From Massilia arenae (GTDB lineage: Bacteria; Pseudomonadota; Gammaproteobacteria; Burkholderiales; Burkholderiaceae_D): a DNA stretch of 64,000 nucleotides. The stretch lies in the NCBI RefSeq assembly GCF_008014745.1, contig NZ_VPFD01000004.1, positions 62,001 to 126,000 of the forward strand, given 5' to 3'. How positions within the stretch are numbered: the stretch's first letter is position 1; each line of letters starts with the position of its first letter. Under the pieces are notes generated by a model. That model saw nothing but the letters and a program-made list of their open reading frames with translations. It had not been told where the DNA came from and made no database searches. Below are positions 1-8,586 of the stretch, one piece after another. The position numbers were made by a program, and so were the translations under genes.

Positions 1-1
1 C

Positions 2-505
2 AAGGGCGATTTCTGGCTCAGCGAAACGCCCGAGCGCCCATCGCTCGGCTGGGACGCCACCTGCTGCAACCGCATCGTGTCATGGGCGAAGCTGCGCGAG
101 CGCGACAATGGCCGCGTGTTCTACGTCTTTTCGGCGCACTTCGACCACGAGGGCGTCGTCGCGCGCCGTGCCTCGGCCGACCTGCTGCTGCGCAAGATCG
201 CGGAAATCAGCCGCGGCGAACCGGCGATCTGCGTGGGCGACTTCAATTCGACGCCCGATACGCCGCAGATGCAGGTGATGGCGAAAGCCATGCGCGACGC
301 CTTCCAGGTGAGCCAGACGCCGCCTTACGGCCCGGTCGGCACCTACCACGGCTTCCGCTTCGACGCGCCCATGCTCGATCGCATCGACTACCTCTACGTC
401 GACCGCCATTTCGAGGTGCTCAAATACGCGGCCCTGGGCGATTCGCTCCACGGACGCTTCCCGTCGGACCACCATCCGGTGGTCGCGCGCGTCGAATTCC
501 GGTAG
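2..505 (+). CDS. Endonuclease/exonuclease/phosphatase (EEP) family protein, 5' truncated
   Basis: The reading frame is open from the first bases of the window, so the N-terminus lies outside. The visible 167 residues are the C-terminal half of an EEP-fold metal-dependent hydrolase. The segments that carry the fold's active site are clear: GDFNSTPDTP (the metal/phosphate-binding GDFN motif) and SDHHPV near the end (the catalytic Asp-His pair). The last residues (VEF) end the fold normally, so the 3' end is complete. Family members cleave phosphodiesters or phosphomonoesters in nucleic acids, lipids or sugar phosphates; the substrate cannot be told from this part. It converges on the next gene with only four bases between the stops. 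Confidence 0.85.
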   Translation, partial: KGDFWLSETPERPSLGWDATCCNRIVSWAKLRERDNGRVFYVFSAHFDHEGVVARRASADLLLRKIAEISRGEPAICVGDFNSTPDTPQMQVMAKAMRDAFQVSQTPPYGPVGTYHGFRFDAPMLDRIDYLYVDRHFEVLKYAALGDSLHGRFPSDHHPVVARVEFR

Positions 506-509
506 TCGC

Positions 510-1352
510 TCAGTCGAGGTCGGCCGCGGCGTGCCGCTCATGCACCTGATCCTGCTCGGGGCCGAATGAACGGTTGACCTTGCGTCCGCGGATGACGGCC
601 GGCCGCGCGGCGATCTCGTCGGCCCAGCGTTTCACGTGCTTGTATTCGTGCACCGACAGGAATTCCGCCGCATCGTACAGCTGGCCCAGTACCAGGTCGC
701 CATACCAGGGCCAGATCGCCATGTCGGCGATCGTGTATTCCTCGCCCGCGACGAAACGCTTGTCGGCCAGGTGGCGGTCGAGCACGTCGAGCTGGCGCTT
801 GGCTTCCATCGCGTAGCGGTCGATCGGGTATTGCAGCTTTTCCGGCGCATAGGCATAGAAGTGACCGAAACCGCCGCCCACAAAAGGAGCCGAACCCATC
901 TGCCAGAACAGCCAGTTCATCGTCTCTGCACGGGCCACGCCGTCCTTGGGCAGGAAGGCGCCGAATTTTTCGGCCAGGTAGACCAGGATCGAGCCGGATT
1001 CGAACACGCGCACCGGTTCGGCGCCACTGCGGTCGACCAGGGCCGGAATCTTCGAATTCGGATTGGCCTCGACGAAACCGCTCGAGAACTGCATGCCTTC
1101 GTTGATGCGGATGAGCCAGGCATCGTATTCGGCGCCGCTGTGGCCCGCCGCCAGCAATTCTTCCAGCAGGATCGTCACCTTCACGCCGTTCGGCGTGGCC
1201 AGCGAATACAGTTGCAGCGGATGCTTGCCGACCGGGAGTTCCTTGTCGTGGGTCGGGCCTGCGACCGGGCGGTTGATGCTGGCGAAGGCGCCGCCCGACG
1301 AGGCGGGTGGGGTCCAGACTTTCGGTGGGACGTAGGATGCTTGGTCAGCCAT
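510..1352 (-). CDS. yghU: Glutathione S-transferase, YghU/Ure2-like
   Basis: 280 residues. The protein follows Escherichia coli YghU closely along its whole length: an N-terminal extension with GGAFASINRPVAGPTH, a thioredoxin-like GST domain (TPNGVKVTILLEELL, then NPNSKIPAL and the VFESGSILVYLAEKFG segment) and an all-helical C-terminal domain (MNWLFWQMGSAPFVGGGFGH, AIWPWYG). YghU-type enzymes bind glutathione disulfide and act as disulfide-bond oxidoreductases or organic-hydroperoxide reductases in the cytosol. The ATG at 1352 is chosen because AAGGAG lies just upstream and it matches the family's usual first residues (MADQ). An in-frame start 15 codons earlier has no such support. Confidence 0.93.
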   Translation of the reverse strand: MADQASYVPPKVWTPPASSGGAFASINRPVAGPTHDKELPVGKHPLQLYSLATPNGVKVTILLEELLAAGHSGAEYDAWLIRINEGMQFSSGFVEANPNSKIPALVDRSGAEPVRVFESGSILVYLAEKFGAFLPKDGVARAETMNWLFWQMGSAPFVGGGFGHFYAYAPEKLQYPIDRYAMEAKRQLDVLDRHLADKRFVAGEEYTIADMAIWPWYGDLVLGQLYDAAEFLSVHEYKHVKRWADEIAARPAVIRGRKVNRSFGPEQDQVHERHAAADLD

Positions 1353-1563
1353 GTGCTCTCCTTGAACTTGCCGTGACAAAGAATTCATTCTAGCCAATGG
1401 CAGAAAAATGCGTTGGAGCAGCCTCGAAAAGGTTCGGCCAGCCTGCTACTTGCTACAAGATTCGTACAACTTTCCGCATTCACATGGGGAAAAGTCGTCT
1501 AACGCTGGCGTCGGCACGGGCGATTTCCTATCCTGTCCGGTCTACCACGAGAAAGACCAGGAC

Positions 1564-3177
1564 ATGACCAACCCTTCGCGTCGCGACGCCTTCAAGATCC
1601 TGCTGGCCGGCGCCAGCCTGCCGGCGCTGCCCGCGGCGGCGGCATCATCGACCGACTGCCCGGCTGGCGGCCAGGCTTGGCGCCGTGGCATCGAAGGCCA
1701 GCGTCAGGCCGACCAGGGCGACGGCACCTACCTGAATCCCATCATCGCGGGCGACCATCCCGATCCCACCGTCCTCAAGGACGGCAAGGATTACTACCTG
1801 ACGTATTCCTCCTTCTATTCCTACCCCGGCCTGGTGATCTGGCACTCGACCGACCTGGTCAACTGGCGCCCGGTCGCGCCGGCGCTGAAGAAACCCCTGG
1901 GGACGATCTGGGCGGTCGACCTGTGCAAGCACGACGGCCGCTATTTCATCTATATCCCGGCCGCGCCGGACGGCAAGCCGTGGTCGATTTACGCGATCTG
2001 GGCCGACCGCATCGAGGGGCCGTGGAGCGACCCGGTCGACCTCAAGATCGCCGACTGCATCGATCCCGGCCACGTGGTGGGCGAGGACGGCAAACGCTAC
2101 CTGTTCGTCAACGGCATCCGCAAGATCCGCCTGAGCGACGACGGCCTGGCCACCGACGGCAAGCTGGAAAAAGCCTATGAACCGTGGCGTTATCCGGCCG
2201 ACTGGGTGGTCGAGAACTTCGCGCCCGAGGGGCCGAAGCTGCTGCGGCGCGGCAAATGGTTCTATCTGGTGACGGCGGTCGGCGGCACCGCCGGCCCGGT
2301 CACCGGCCATATGGTGATCGCGGCGCGTTCGGCCTCGGTCCACGGGCCGTGGGAACACTGCCCGCACAATCCGCTGGTGCGTTCCCTGAGCACCGCTGAG
2401 CCGTGGTGGTCGCGCGGCCATGCGACGCTGATCGAAGGGCCGGCCGGCGACTGGTGGATGATCTATCACGGCTACGAAAACGGCTACCGCACGCTGGGCC
2501 GGCAAACCCTGCTCGAACCGATGGAGTGGACCGCCGATGGCTGGTTCCGCGCGCTGGGCGGCGACCTGTCCAGGCCCCTGCCGATGCCCAGGGACGGCAA
2601 GAAAGGGACGGCCGGTTTCGCCCTGTCCGACGATTTCAGGCGCGATCGTTTCGGTGTCCAATGGAGTTTCCACGATCCGGCGCCGGACGAGATGACGCGC
2701 GTGCGCTTCACGCAGGACGGCCTGCGCATCGCGGGGCGCGGCACGTCGCCGGCCGACAGCCGCCCGCTGACCTGTTCGGTGGGCGACCGCACCTACGAGG
2801 TAGAGGTGGATCTCACCCTGGAGGGAGAGGCCGAGGCCGGTCTGCTGCTGTTCTACAGCCAGAAAGCCTTCGTCGGCATCGGCTTCACGCCGGACACCGT
2901 CAAGACCTTCCAGTATGCGGACGAACATGGCTGGGCCCGGGTCCAGCGCGCGACCTCGCGCGTCAGGGTGCGCCTGACTAATGACGACCATGTGGTCACG
3001 CTGCGCTATTCCCACGACGGCGGCAAGACCTGGACCCTGCACGGCACGCGGATGGAGGTCTCCGGCATCCACCACAATGTGTTCGGCGGCTTCCTGAGCC
3101 TGAAAGTGGGCATCTACAGCGCGGGGAAGGGCGCGGTCACGCTGGGCGATTTCCGCTACCGGGCGCTGCCGGCGTAA
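1564..3177 (+). CDS. Tat-exported glycoside hydrolase family 43 protein
   Basis: 537 residues. Residues 1-28 form a twin-arginine signal (SRRDAFK followed by a short Ala/Leu-rich stretch), predicting export of a folded enzyme. A five-bladed propeller domain follows from about residue 57. It shows the GH43 signatures NPIIAGDHPDPT (candidate catalytic base D67), a C-IDPGHVV-GEDGKRY segment (pKa-modulating Asp) and FAPEGP (candidate catalytic acid Glu). The last 180 residues resemble the beta-sandwich domain that follows many GH43 xylosidases and arabinofuranosidases. The enzyme probably trims xylose or arabinose from plant polysaccharides; the exact linkage is not readable. It stands alone, with no transporter or regulator of pentose use beside it. 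The ATG at 1564 is preferred over upstream in-frame codons because the Tat motif begins there. Confidence 0.85.
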   Translation: MTNPSRRDAFKILLAGASLPALPAAAASSTDCPAGGQAWRRGIEGQRQADQGDGTYLNPIIAGDHPDPTVLKDGKDYYLTYSSFYSYPGLVIWHSTDLVNWRPVAPALKKPLGTIWAVDLCKHDGRYFIYIPAAPDGKPWSIYAIWADRIEGPWSDPVDLKIADCIDPGHVVGEDGKRYLFVNGIRKIRLSDDGLATDGKLEKAYEPWRYPADWVVENFAPEGPKLLRRGKWFYLVTAVGGTAGPVTGHMVIAARSASVHGPWEHCPHNPLVRSLSTAEPWWSRGHATLIEGPAGDWWMIYHGYENGYRTLGRQTLLEPMEWTADGWFRALGGDLSRPLPMPRDGKKGTAGFALSDDFRRDRFGVQWSFHDPAPDEMTRVRFTQDGLRIAGRGTSPADSRPLTCSVGDRTYEVEVDLTLEGEAEAGLLLFYSQKAFVGIGFTPDTVKTFQYADEHGWARVQRATSRVRVRLTNDDHVVTLRYSHDGGKTWTLHGTRMEVSGIHHNVFGGFLSLKVGIYSAGKGAVTLGDFRYRALPA

Positions 3178-3262
3178 CTACGCGGCTTGACCTGCCGGAT
3201 CGGGCGGCCCTACTATAGCTGACCTCGTCGTATCCACGGCGGGTAAGGCCCATCCAGCATAC

Positions 3263-4291
3263 ATGAACCTGCCTCTCACGCCAGCGGCGCCGCGCCAGGC
3301 GCGCCTCGTCCTGTTCGTCGGCTTCCCCGGCATGTGCATGCTCGACATCGCCGGGCCGCAGACCGTGTTCTGGTGCGCATCGAAAGTGATGCAGGAGCGC
3401 GGCCTGCCGGGCTATGTGCGGCACACGGTCAGCCTCGACGGCGGCCTGGTGCAGACCCTGGAGGGCGTCGCGATGCAGACCGAGCGGCTGGACGGTTTCG
3501 CGCCCACCGAGGTCGATACCGTGGTCGTGCCCGGCTCGGCGGACATCGTCACCGCCGTCCGCGAACAGCAGGCGCTGGTCGCCTGGCTGCAGCGCCATGC
3601 GGGCGAGGCGCGCCGCATGTCCTCGGTGTGCACCGGCGCCTTCGTGCTCGCCGCCGCTGGCCTGCTCGACGGCAAGCGCGCGGCCACCCACTGGCTGACT
3701 TATGACCTGCTGCGCGATACCTATCCGCTGGTCGAGGTGGACCGTGAAGCGATCTTCGTCCAGCATGGCGACACCTGGACCTCGGGCGGCGTCACCGCCG
3801 GCATCGACCTGGCGCTGGCGATGGTGGAAGCCGATTGTGGCCGCGAAGTGGCGCTGGCCGTCGCGCGCGAGCTGGTGGTGTTCGTCAAGCGCCCCAGCAA
3901 GCAGCCCCAGCTCAGCCGGATGCTGCAGGCCCAGGCCGGCGACGGTCCGCTGTTCGACGAGCTGCATATGTGGATCCTGGCCAATCTCGAACGGACCGAC
4001 CTGAGCGTCGAGGTGTTGGCAACGCAGATGCGCATGAGCCCACGCAACTTCAGCCGCGTGTACAAGGACAAGACCGGCCAGACGCCGGCCCTGGCGGTCG
4101 AACGCTTCCGCCTGGAGACGGCTTGCCGGCTGCTCGAGGACTCCGGGCGCCACCTCGACGGCATCGCCCAGCTGTGCGGCTTCGGCGACGAGGGGCGCAT
4201 GCGCAAGACCTTCCAGCGCCACCTGCACACCTCGCCGAGCGCCTACCGCCAGCGGCTGGCGCCAGTCCCTAGCGCGCCGCCTGCGCCTTGA
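3263..4291 (+). CDS. GlxA-family transcriptional regulator (DJ-1/PfpI domain plus AraC helix-turn-helix)
   Basis: 342 residues in two parts. Residues 14-190 are a DJ-1/PfpI-like domain (LVLFVGFPGMCMLDIAGP at the start, SSVCTGAFVLAAAGLLDGKRAATHW around the nucleophile-elbow Cys). Residues 230-335 hold two AraC-type helix-turn-helix motifs (LSVEVLATQMRMSPRNFSRVYK and the LDGIAQLCGFGDEGRMRKTFQRH segment). Proteins of this design are cytosolic regulators, often of amine, nitrile or aldehyde metabolism; the DJ-1 part senses a ligand rather than acting as a protease. Its tail overlaps the tail of the next, oppositely directed gene by 23 bases, so the two transcripts are partly antisense. Confidence 0.9.
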   Translation: MNLPLTPAAPRQARLVLFVGFPGMCMLDIAGPQTVFWCASKVMQERGLPGYVRHTVSLDGGLVQTLEGVAMQTERLDGFAPTEVDTVVVPGSADIVTAVREQQALVAWLQRHAGEARRMSSVCTGAFVLAAAGLLDGKRAATHWLTYDLLRDTYPLVEVDREAIFVQHGDTWTSGGVTAGIDLALAMVEADCGREVALAVARELVVFVKRPSKQPQLSRMLQAQAGDGPLFDELHMWILANLERTDLSVEVLATQMRMSPRNFSRVYKDKTGQTPALAVERFRLETACRLLEDSGRHLDGIAQLCGFGDEGRMRKTFQRHLHTSPSAYRQRLAPVPSAPPAP

Positions 4292-5021
4292 GCCAGTCGT
4301 CGACCTTCACCGTGCCCAGGCGCGCACCCGGCCCCGGCACCAGCGTGTCCTCCTGCAGCAGGGCGCCGAAGTAGCGCGCCTGGTCGTCGGCCACGACCTT
4401 GCGCTGATCTCCCTTGGCTTGCAGGTAGTGCTGGACCAGGTCGGCCAGGCGCACGCGCTCGGGCCCCGCGATCTCGACCACGCCGTTGCGCGGCGCGCCG
4501 AGGGTGTAGTCGGCCATGGCCAGCGCCACGTCGTCCGACGAGATGGCCTGGATATTGGCGGGCGACAGGCGGATCGCATCGCCTTCCGTGCCCGAGGCCG
4601 CGATCCCGCCCAGGAACTCGAAGAACTGGGTCGAATGCACGATGGTGTAGGGCAGGCCGGACTCGCGGATCAGCGCCTCTTGCGCGATCTTGCCGCGAAA
4701 GTAGCCGCTCTCGGCCAGGCGATCGGTGCCCACCACCGACAGCGCGACGTGGTGCCTGATGCCGGCCTTCTTCGCCGCCCCCAAGAGGTTGCGGCCCGAG
4801 GTGGTGAAGAAGTCCATCACCGCGTCGTCGGCGAACGAGGGCGAGTTGGCCACGTCCACCACGATGTCGGCGCCGGCAAGCGCCTCGTCCAGGCCCTTGC
4901 CGCTCATGGTGTCGACGCCGGTGTTCGGGGAAGCGGCCACGGCTTCGTGGCCGCGCTGCTTGAGGATGGCGACCAGTTTGCTGCCGATCAGGCCGGTGCC
5001 GCCGATGACGATGATGTTCAT
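4269..5021 (-). CDS. NAD(P)-binding SDR/NmrA-like oxidoreductase
   Basis: 250 residues. An N-terminal Rossmann motif is plain (IVIGGTGLIGSKLV), with an Asp-containing segment after the third strand (ADIVVDVANSPSF) and a later YTIVHSTQFFEFLGG stretch typical of atypical short-chain dehydrogenases of the NmrA/NAD(P)H-azoreductase group. The classical YxxxK catalytic pair is not obvious, as in other NmrA-like proteins, so it may be a redox sensor or a quinone/NADPH-binding protein rather than a true dehydrogenase. AAAGGAC lies eight bases before the ATG. The gene is tail-to-tail with the GlxA-type regulator. Confidence 0.85.
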   Translation of the reverse strand: MNIIVIGGTGLIGSKLVAILKQRGHEAVAASPNTGVDTMSGKGLDEALAGADIVVDVANSPSFADDAVMDFFTTSGRNLLGAAKKAGIRHHVALSVVGTDRLAESGYFRGKIAQEALIRESGLPYTIVHSTQFFEFLGGIAASGTEGDAIRLSPANIQAISSDDVALAMADYTLGAPRNGVVEIAGPERVRLADLVQHYLQAKGDQRKVVADDQARYFGALLQEDTLVPGPGARLGTVKVDDWLKAQAAR

Positions 5022-5165
5022 GATGTCCTTTCAGATCCCAGTGCGGCTGGGTGCCGTGTGCGACGATTCGCCTCGGTATCGAGTGTAGGAGCGTGCCTGG
5101 CGCGGCGGTAGGCCCATCCGGGGCGGCACGCTGGTGCATGCCAGGCACCAATCATCGGCCTGCCC

Positions 5166-5663
5166 TCAGCGCACCAGCGCCACCACGCACACGATGCCCT
5201 GGCGCGCCATCTTGGCGTAGGGGCAGATGCGCTCGGTATTGCGGATGAGTTCCTCGGCGGTTGCGCGCGGCACCCGCGGCAGGTCGATGCGGATCTCGGC
5301 CATCAGGGTGTACAGGCCGTCGACCGGGTCGCGGCCGAAGGTGACCGCGGCGTCGACGGTGGCGTCCTCGAGGGCGATGCCGGCGCGCGTCGCCAGCAAA
5401 TTGAGCGCGCCATGGAAGCAGGCAGCGAAACCAGCGGCGAACAGCTGCTCGGGATTGGTGCCGCCGCCGGGACCGCCCAGCGCGGACGGCAGGCGCAGGG
5501 CCAGTTCGAGGTTGCCGTCGTCGGAGCGGGCGATGCCGGACGCGCGTCCGTGCGCCGCCTCGCCGCCGCTGACCCGCACCGTGGTCGAGTACAGGGGGTG
5601 GAAGTCATCGCCGACGTATTTGTCGAGCAAGGTGATGGGCGGGGGCGCCAGCCGTTTTTTCAA
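5166..5663 (-). CDS. ohr: Organic hydroperoxide resistance protein (Ohr/OsmC family)
   Basis: 165 residues with the Ohr layout: YSTTVRVSGG near the N-terminus, NPEQLFAAGFAACFHGAL holding the peroxidatic Cys (C82), and ERICPYAK holding the resolving Cys (C147). Ohr reduces organic and fatty-acid hydroperoxides in the cytosol, using lipoylated proteins as reductant in the enzymes studied. The start is taken as TTG at 5663 because CCAGGAG stands just before it. Longer in-frame versions add a basic stretch without family resemblance. The N-terminus is about 20 residues longer than typical. No MarR-type ohrR is adjacent; a LysR gene lies upstream on the same strand. Confidence 0.88.
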   Translation of the reverse strand: MKKRLAPPPITLLDKYVGDDFHPLYSTTVRVSGGEAAHGRASGIARSDDGNLELALRLPSALGGPGGGTNPEQLFAAGFAACFHGALNLLATRAGIALEDATVDAAVTFGRDPVDGLYTLMAEIRIDLPRVPRATAEELIRNTERICPYAKMARQGIVCVVALVR

Positions 5664-5771
5664 CGCGGTCTCCTGGAATGGTTTCGGCCAGTGTAGGAAG
5701 GCGCGGCGCCGGCTGCTAGCGCCGCGCCGGTCACCGTCATGTATCCCGTCGCGCAACAATCGCGCCGGGCA

Positions 5772-6791
5772 TCAGGCGCCCAAGCCGGTCAGGCAGTGCA
5801 GGTCGAGCGCGCGGATGCGCGGGGTGATGTAGTCGATGAAGACCCGCGTGCGCAGCGGCAGGTGGTGCCGGCTCAGGTAGCAGATGTAGTGGCCGCGGTC
5901 GTCCGGCGCGTGCTGGGGCAGGCAGGCGACCAGGCGGCCCGCGCGCAGGTGCTCGCACACCTGGTAGCCGGCCATCTGCGCCAGGCCGGCGCCGTCCAGC
6001 ACCGCCTGCAGCACCAGCTCGGCGTCGTTGAAGCTGTGGTTGGCCATGGGCAGCAGCGTGCGGCGCCGGCCGTCTTCCTTGAATTCCCATTCGCATACCT
6101 GGCCCGAGGGCAGGCGCAGGTTGACGCAGCGGTGCCGCGCCACGTCGTCGATCGTCTGCGGCAGGCCATGCGCGCTGGCATAGGCCGGCGCGGCGCACAC
6201 CAGCATCTGCATCGGGATCAGCTGGCGCGCGACCAGCTGGCTGTCGTCCAGGCGGCCGTTGCGGAACGACACGTCGATGCGGTCGGCGATGAAGTCGAGC
6301 GGGCTGTCGTCGAGGATCAGGTCGAGCCGGATGTCCGGATAGCCGGCGTGGAAGCCGCGCAGCAGCGGCGCCACGATCTTGCGGCCGAAGTCGCTCGCCG
6401 CGTGCAGGCGCAGCTGGCCGCGCGGCACGCCGCAGCGCAGCTCGCGCATCTCTTCCACCGATTGCACGATCCGCTCGACGCCCGGCTTGCAGTTGGCGTA
6501 GAACAGCTCGCCCTCGCTGGTGAGCGAGGTGCTGCGGGTGGTGCGCAGGAACAGGCGGGTATCGAGCTGCGCTTCCAGTTTCTGCACGCTGCGGCTGACG
6601 GCGGAGCGGCCGATGCCGAGGCGCTCGGCGGCCCGGGCGAACGAGCCTTCGTGGACCACGGCGATGAAGGCGAGCACGCCGGCGTAGGTGGTGGAAAAGC
6701 TCGATGCCAGGCCATCCATTTCAGGCGTGGCCGGTGTCAGTGGTGGTGATGGCTGGATGAACTCACCGATCGCGAAGCGTTCGTTCTTCAT
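5772..6791 (-). CDS. LysR-family transcriptional regulator
   Basis: 339 residues. The winged helix-turn-helix is near residues 36-95 (FIAVVHEGSFARAAERLGIG, then RSAVSRSVQKLEAQL and RLFLRTTRSTSLT), followed by a substrate-binding-like effector domain (LRLHAASDFGRKIVAPLL, then the IDVSFRNGRL segment). About 30 residues precede the DNA-binding domain. An internal ATG at 6719 would remove most of them, but it has no ribosome site, whereas AGAGAAG precedes the start chosen. Regulators of this branch (sometimes called the PA0477/PA0218 type) activate or repress a divergent neighbour. Here the divergent gene is the secreted cupin at 7034, and a 20-base inverted repeat lies between them. Confidence 0.92.
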   Translation of the reverse strand: MKNERFAIGEFIQPSPPLTPATPEMDGLASSFSTTYAGVLAFIAVVHEGSFARAAERLGIGRSAVSRSVQKLEAQLDTRLFLRTTRSTSLTSEGELFYANCKPGVERIVQSVEEMRELRCGVPRGQLRLHAASDFGRKIVAPLLRGFHAGYPDIRLDLILDDSPLDFIADRIDVSFRNGRLDDSQLVARQLIPMQMLVCAAPAYASAHGLPQTIDDVARHRCVNLRLPSGQVCEWEFKEDGRRRTLLPMANHSFNDAELVLQAVLDGAGLAQMAGYQVCEHLRAGRLVACLPQHAPDDRGHYICYLSRHHLPLRTRVFIDYITPRIRALDLHCLTGLGA

Positions 6792-6820
6792 GGCTTCTCT
6801 CAGTTGGTACTCGTTGCTAC

Positions 6821-6840
6821 TTAGTTGCTCATGTGACTAA
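6821..6840. promoter_or_regulatory. Candidate LysR-type operator in the LysR/cupin divergent gap
   Basis: TTAGT-N10-ACTAA is a perfect 5+5 inverted repeat about 30 bases in front of the LysR gene. LysR regulators bind such interrupted palindromes close to their own promoter. The assignment to this regulator is inferred from position only. Confidence 0.35.
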
Positions 6841-7033
6841 TGCCATGGTAGTTGCGTGCGATCTTTTTCGTAAATGACAAATAACAGCCGAATCCCGCCA
6901 AGGCTTGGCGAACGGCGCCTGGCGCGGATTGTTGCGTTTGAGGCAGCAGCATGGGGACCGGCGCACGCCTGTTGCGCCCGCAGCATGCGCCCTACACTGG
7001 CTTCATATCCACCCATGTACTGAAGGAGAGACC

Positions 7034-7444
7034 ATGTCACGCCTGAGAAAATTCGCCGGCGCCGCCGGCCTGTTGATGACCCTGCCGCTGGCGGCGCCCG
7101 TCTGGGCCGCGGCGCTAGATCCGGTCGTCAACGAGCTGTTCAGCAAGGCGCTGGACGACCATCCCGGCAAGGAAGTCCTGATGATCACCGTGGTGTACCC
7201 GCCGGGCGGCGGCGACCCCGTCCACCGCCACGATGCGCATGGCTTCATCTATGTGCTGGAGGGGACGATCGTGATAGGCGTGAAGGGCGGGAAGGAGCAG
7301 ACACTGGGGCCGGGCGAGACCTTCTATGAAAACCCGCGCGACCTGCACACGGTGGGGCGCAATGCGAGCAAGACCAAGCCGGCCAAGTTCCTGGTCTTCC
7401 TGCTCAAGGACAAGAACAAGCCGTTCTTCATGCCGGTGCATTGA
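7034..7444 (+). CDS. Secreted cupin-domain protein
   Basis: 136 residues. Residues 1-24 form a signal peptide (basic MSRLRK, a hydrophobic core, then VWAAA). The rest is a single small beta-barrel with the first cupin motif HRHDAHGFIYVLEG (metal-binding His residues) and a second motif around GETFYENPRDLHTVGRN. A periplasmic location is predicted. Single-domain cupins of this sort bind a metal and often an oxidised or aromatic ligand; no reaction can be named. GGAGAG stands six bases before the ATG. It is divergent from the LysR gene, which probably controls it, and a GC-rich inverted-repeat element follows. Confidence 0.8.
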   Translation: MSRLRKFAGAAGLLMTLPLAAPVWAAALDPVVNELFSKALDDHPGKEVLMITVVYPPGGGDPVHRHDAHGFIYVLEGTIVIGVKGGKEQTLGPGETFYENPRDLHTVGRNASKTKPAKFLVFLLKDKNKPFFMPVH

Positions 7445-7458
7445 GTTGACGTAAACGC

Positions 7459-7544
7459 GTCGTCCCCGCGGAGGCGGGGACCCAAGTACTGCATGCGTAG
7501 ACTGAGCGCTTGCAAACTTGGGTCCCCGCCTGCGCGGGGACGAC
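7459..7544. repeat. Paired inverted-repeat element, copy 1 (left unit, core, right unit)
   Basis: A left unit reading GTCGTCCCCGCGGAGGCGGG and ending in CCCAAGT (7459-7487) is followed by a 28-base core. The right unit (7516-7544) is its reverse complement with one change. Each unit can also fold on itself (CCCCGC/GCGGGG). Related copies are at 45594, 48722, 48807 and 57476. The element fills the gap between the converging cupin and rpoH genes. Confidence 0.85.
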
Positions 7545-7564
7545 GGTGGCTGGGGCTGGGTCGC

Positions 7565-8455
7565 TTACACGTAAGCCGCCAGCGCGCCTTTCATCTTCTT
7601 GAGCGCTGCCGATTCGATCTGGCGGATGCGCTCGGCCGACACGCTGAACTCTTCGGCCAGCGTATGCAGCGTGGCGCCCGAGCCGTCGTCGTTGGCCAGC
7701 CAGCGCGCCTCGATGATGCGGCGCGAACGCGGGTCGAGCTTGCCCAGCGCGGTTTCCAGGCCTTCAGACTGCAGGCGGGTGACCTGCTCGGCCTCGAGCA
7801 CCTTGGTCGGTTCCTGCTGATCCGACGACAGATAGGCGATCGGCGAGAACTTGTCGTCTTCGTCGTCGGTCGGCGACTCCAGCGCGATGTCGCGGCCCGA
7901 CAGACGGGTTTCCATCTCGATCACTTCTTCGCGCTTGACGCCCAGCAGCTTGGCCAGGTCGTCGACCTGGGTCGGCGACATCGCGTCCAGGCCGGTCTTG
8001 TTGCTGCGCAGGTTGAAGAACAGCTTGCGCTGGGCCTTGGTCGTGGCGACCTTTACGAGACGCCAGTTCTTGAGGATGTATTCATGCATCTCGGCCTTGA
8101 TCCAGTGCATGGCGTACGACACCAGGCGCACGCCCTGGTTCGGGTCGAAACGCTTGACTGCCTTCATCAGGCCGATATTGCCTTCCTGGATCAGGTCGGC
8201 GTGCGGCAGGCCATAGCCCAGATAGCCGCGCGCGATCGATACCACCAGGCGCAGGTGCGACAGCACCAGTTTTTGCGCCGCGTCGAGATCGTGGTCGTCG
8301 CGCAGCCGCTTCGCCAGCGAAACCTCTTCTTCGTGCGTGAGCATCGGCAGGCGGTTGACGGCCGAGATATAGGCGTCGATATTGCCCAGATTGCCGGTGA
8401 AACCCAGTCCCAGAGCACGACTGCCGGTCGGAACCAATGCGGATTGTGCGGACAT
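7565..8455 (-). CDS. rpoH: RNA polymerase heat-shock sigma factor RpoH (sigma32)
   Basis: 296 residues. Region 2 is clear (LVLSHLRLVVSIARGYLGYG, then LIQEGNIGLMKAVKRFDP and the AMHWIKAEMHEYIL segment). The RpoH box QRKLFFNLR that distinguishes sigma32 from RpoD and RpoS is present, and region 4 ends with FSVSAERIRQIESAALKKMK. It directs core polymerase to heat-shock promoters (chaperones, proteases). The ATG at 8455 sits eight bases after GAGGG; an ATG two codons earlier (8461) is only two bases from it. The promoter region about 120 bases upstream carries a CIRCE element, so HrcA as well as sigma level probably controls it. Confidence 0.96.
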   Translation of the reverse strand: MSAQSALVPTGSRALGLGFTGNLGNIDAYISAVNRLPMLTHEEEVSLAKRLRDDHDLDAAQKLVLSHLRLVVSIARGYLGYGLPHADLIQEGNIGLMKAVKRFDPNQGVRLVSYAMHWIKAEMHEYILKNWRLVKVATTKAQRKLFFNLRSNKTGLDAMSPTQVDDLAKLLGVKREEVIEMETRLSGRDIALESPTDDEDDKFSPIAYLSSDQQEPTKVLEAEQVTRLQSEGLETALGKLDPRSRRIIEARWLANDDGSGATLHTLAEEFSVSAERIRQIESAALKKMKGALAAYV

Positions 8456-8577
8456 ATTCATTTCCCTCGTAGTAATCTTGCTGCATCCTTAATGTGCCAT
8501 AACTTATTGCCTTGAGGCACTGCTGTTACGGCTTGTTACCTGGACGCGTGACTTGAATTTCGATTGCCTTGGACCAT

Positions 8578-8586
8578 ATATTAGCA
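8578..8586 (-). promoter_or_regulatory. Extended -10 promoter of rpoH
   Basis: Read leftward, TGCTAATAT is an extended -10 element (TGN plus TAATAT). It overlaps the end of the CIRCE palindrome, so bound HrcA would block it. Transcription would begin near 8571, giving a leader of about 115 bases before rpoH. No good -35 is visible. Confidence 0.5.

Noticed and set aside
7324..7515. Small frame containing the peptide PRLRGDD
   Set aside because: That peptide is the translation of the intergenic inverted-repeat element, a frequent false gene; part of it is also antisense to the cupin gene.
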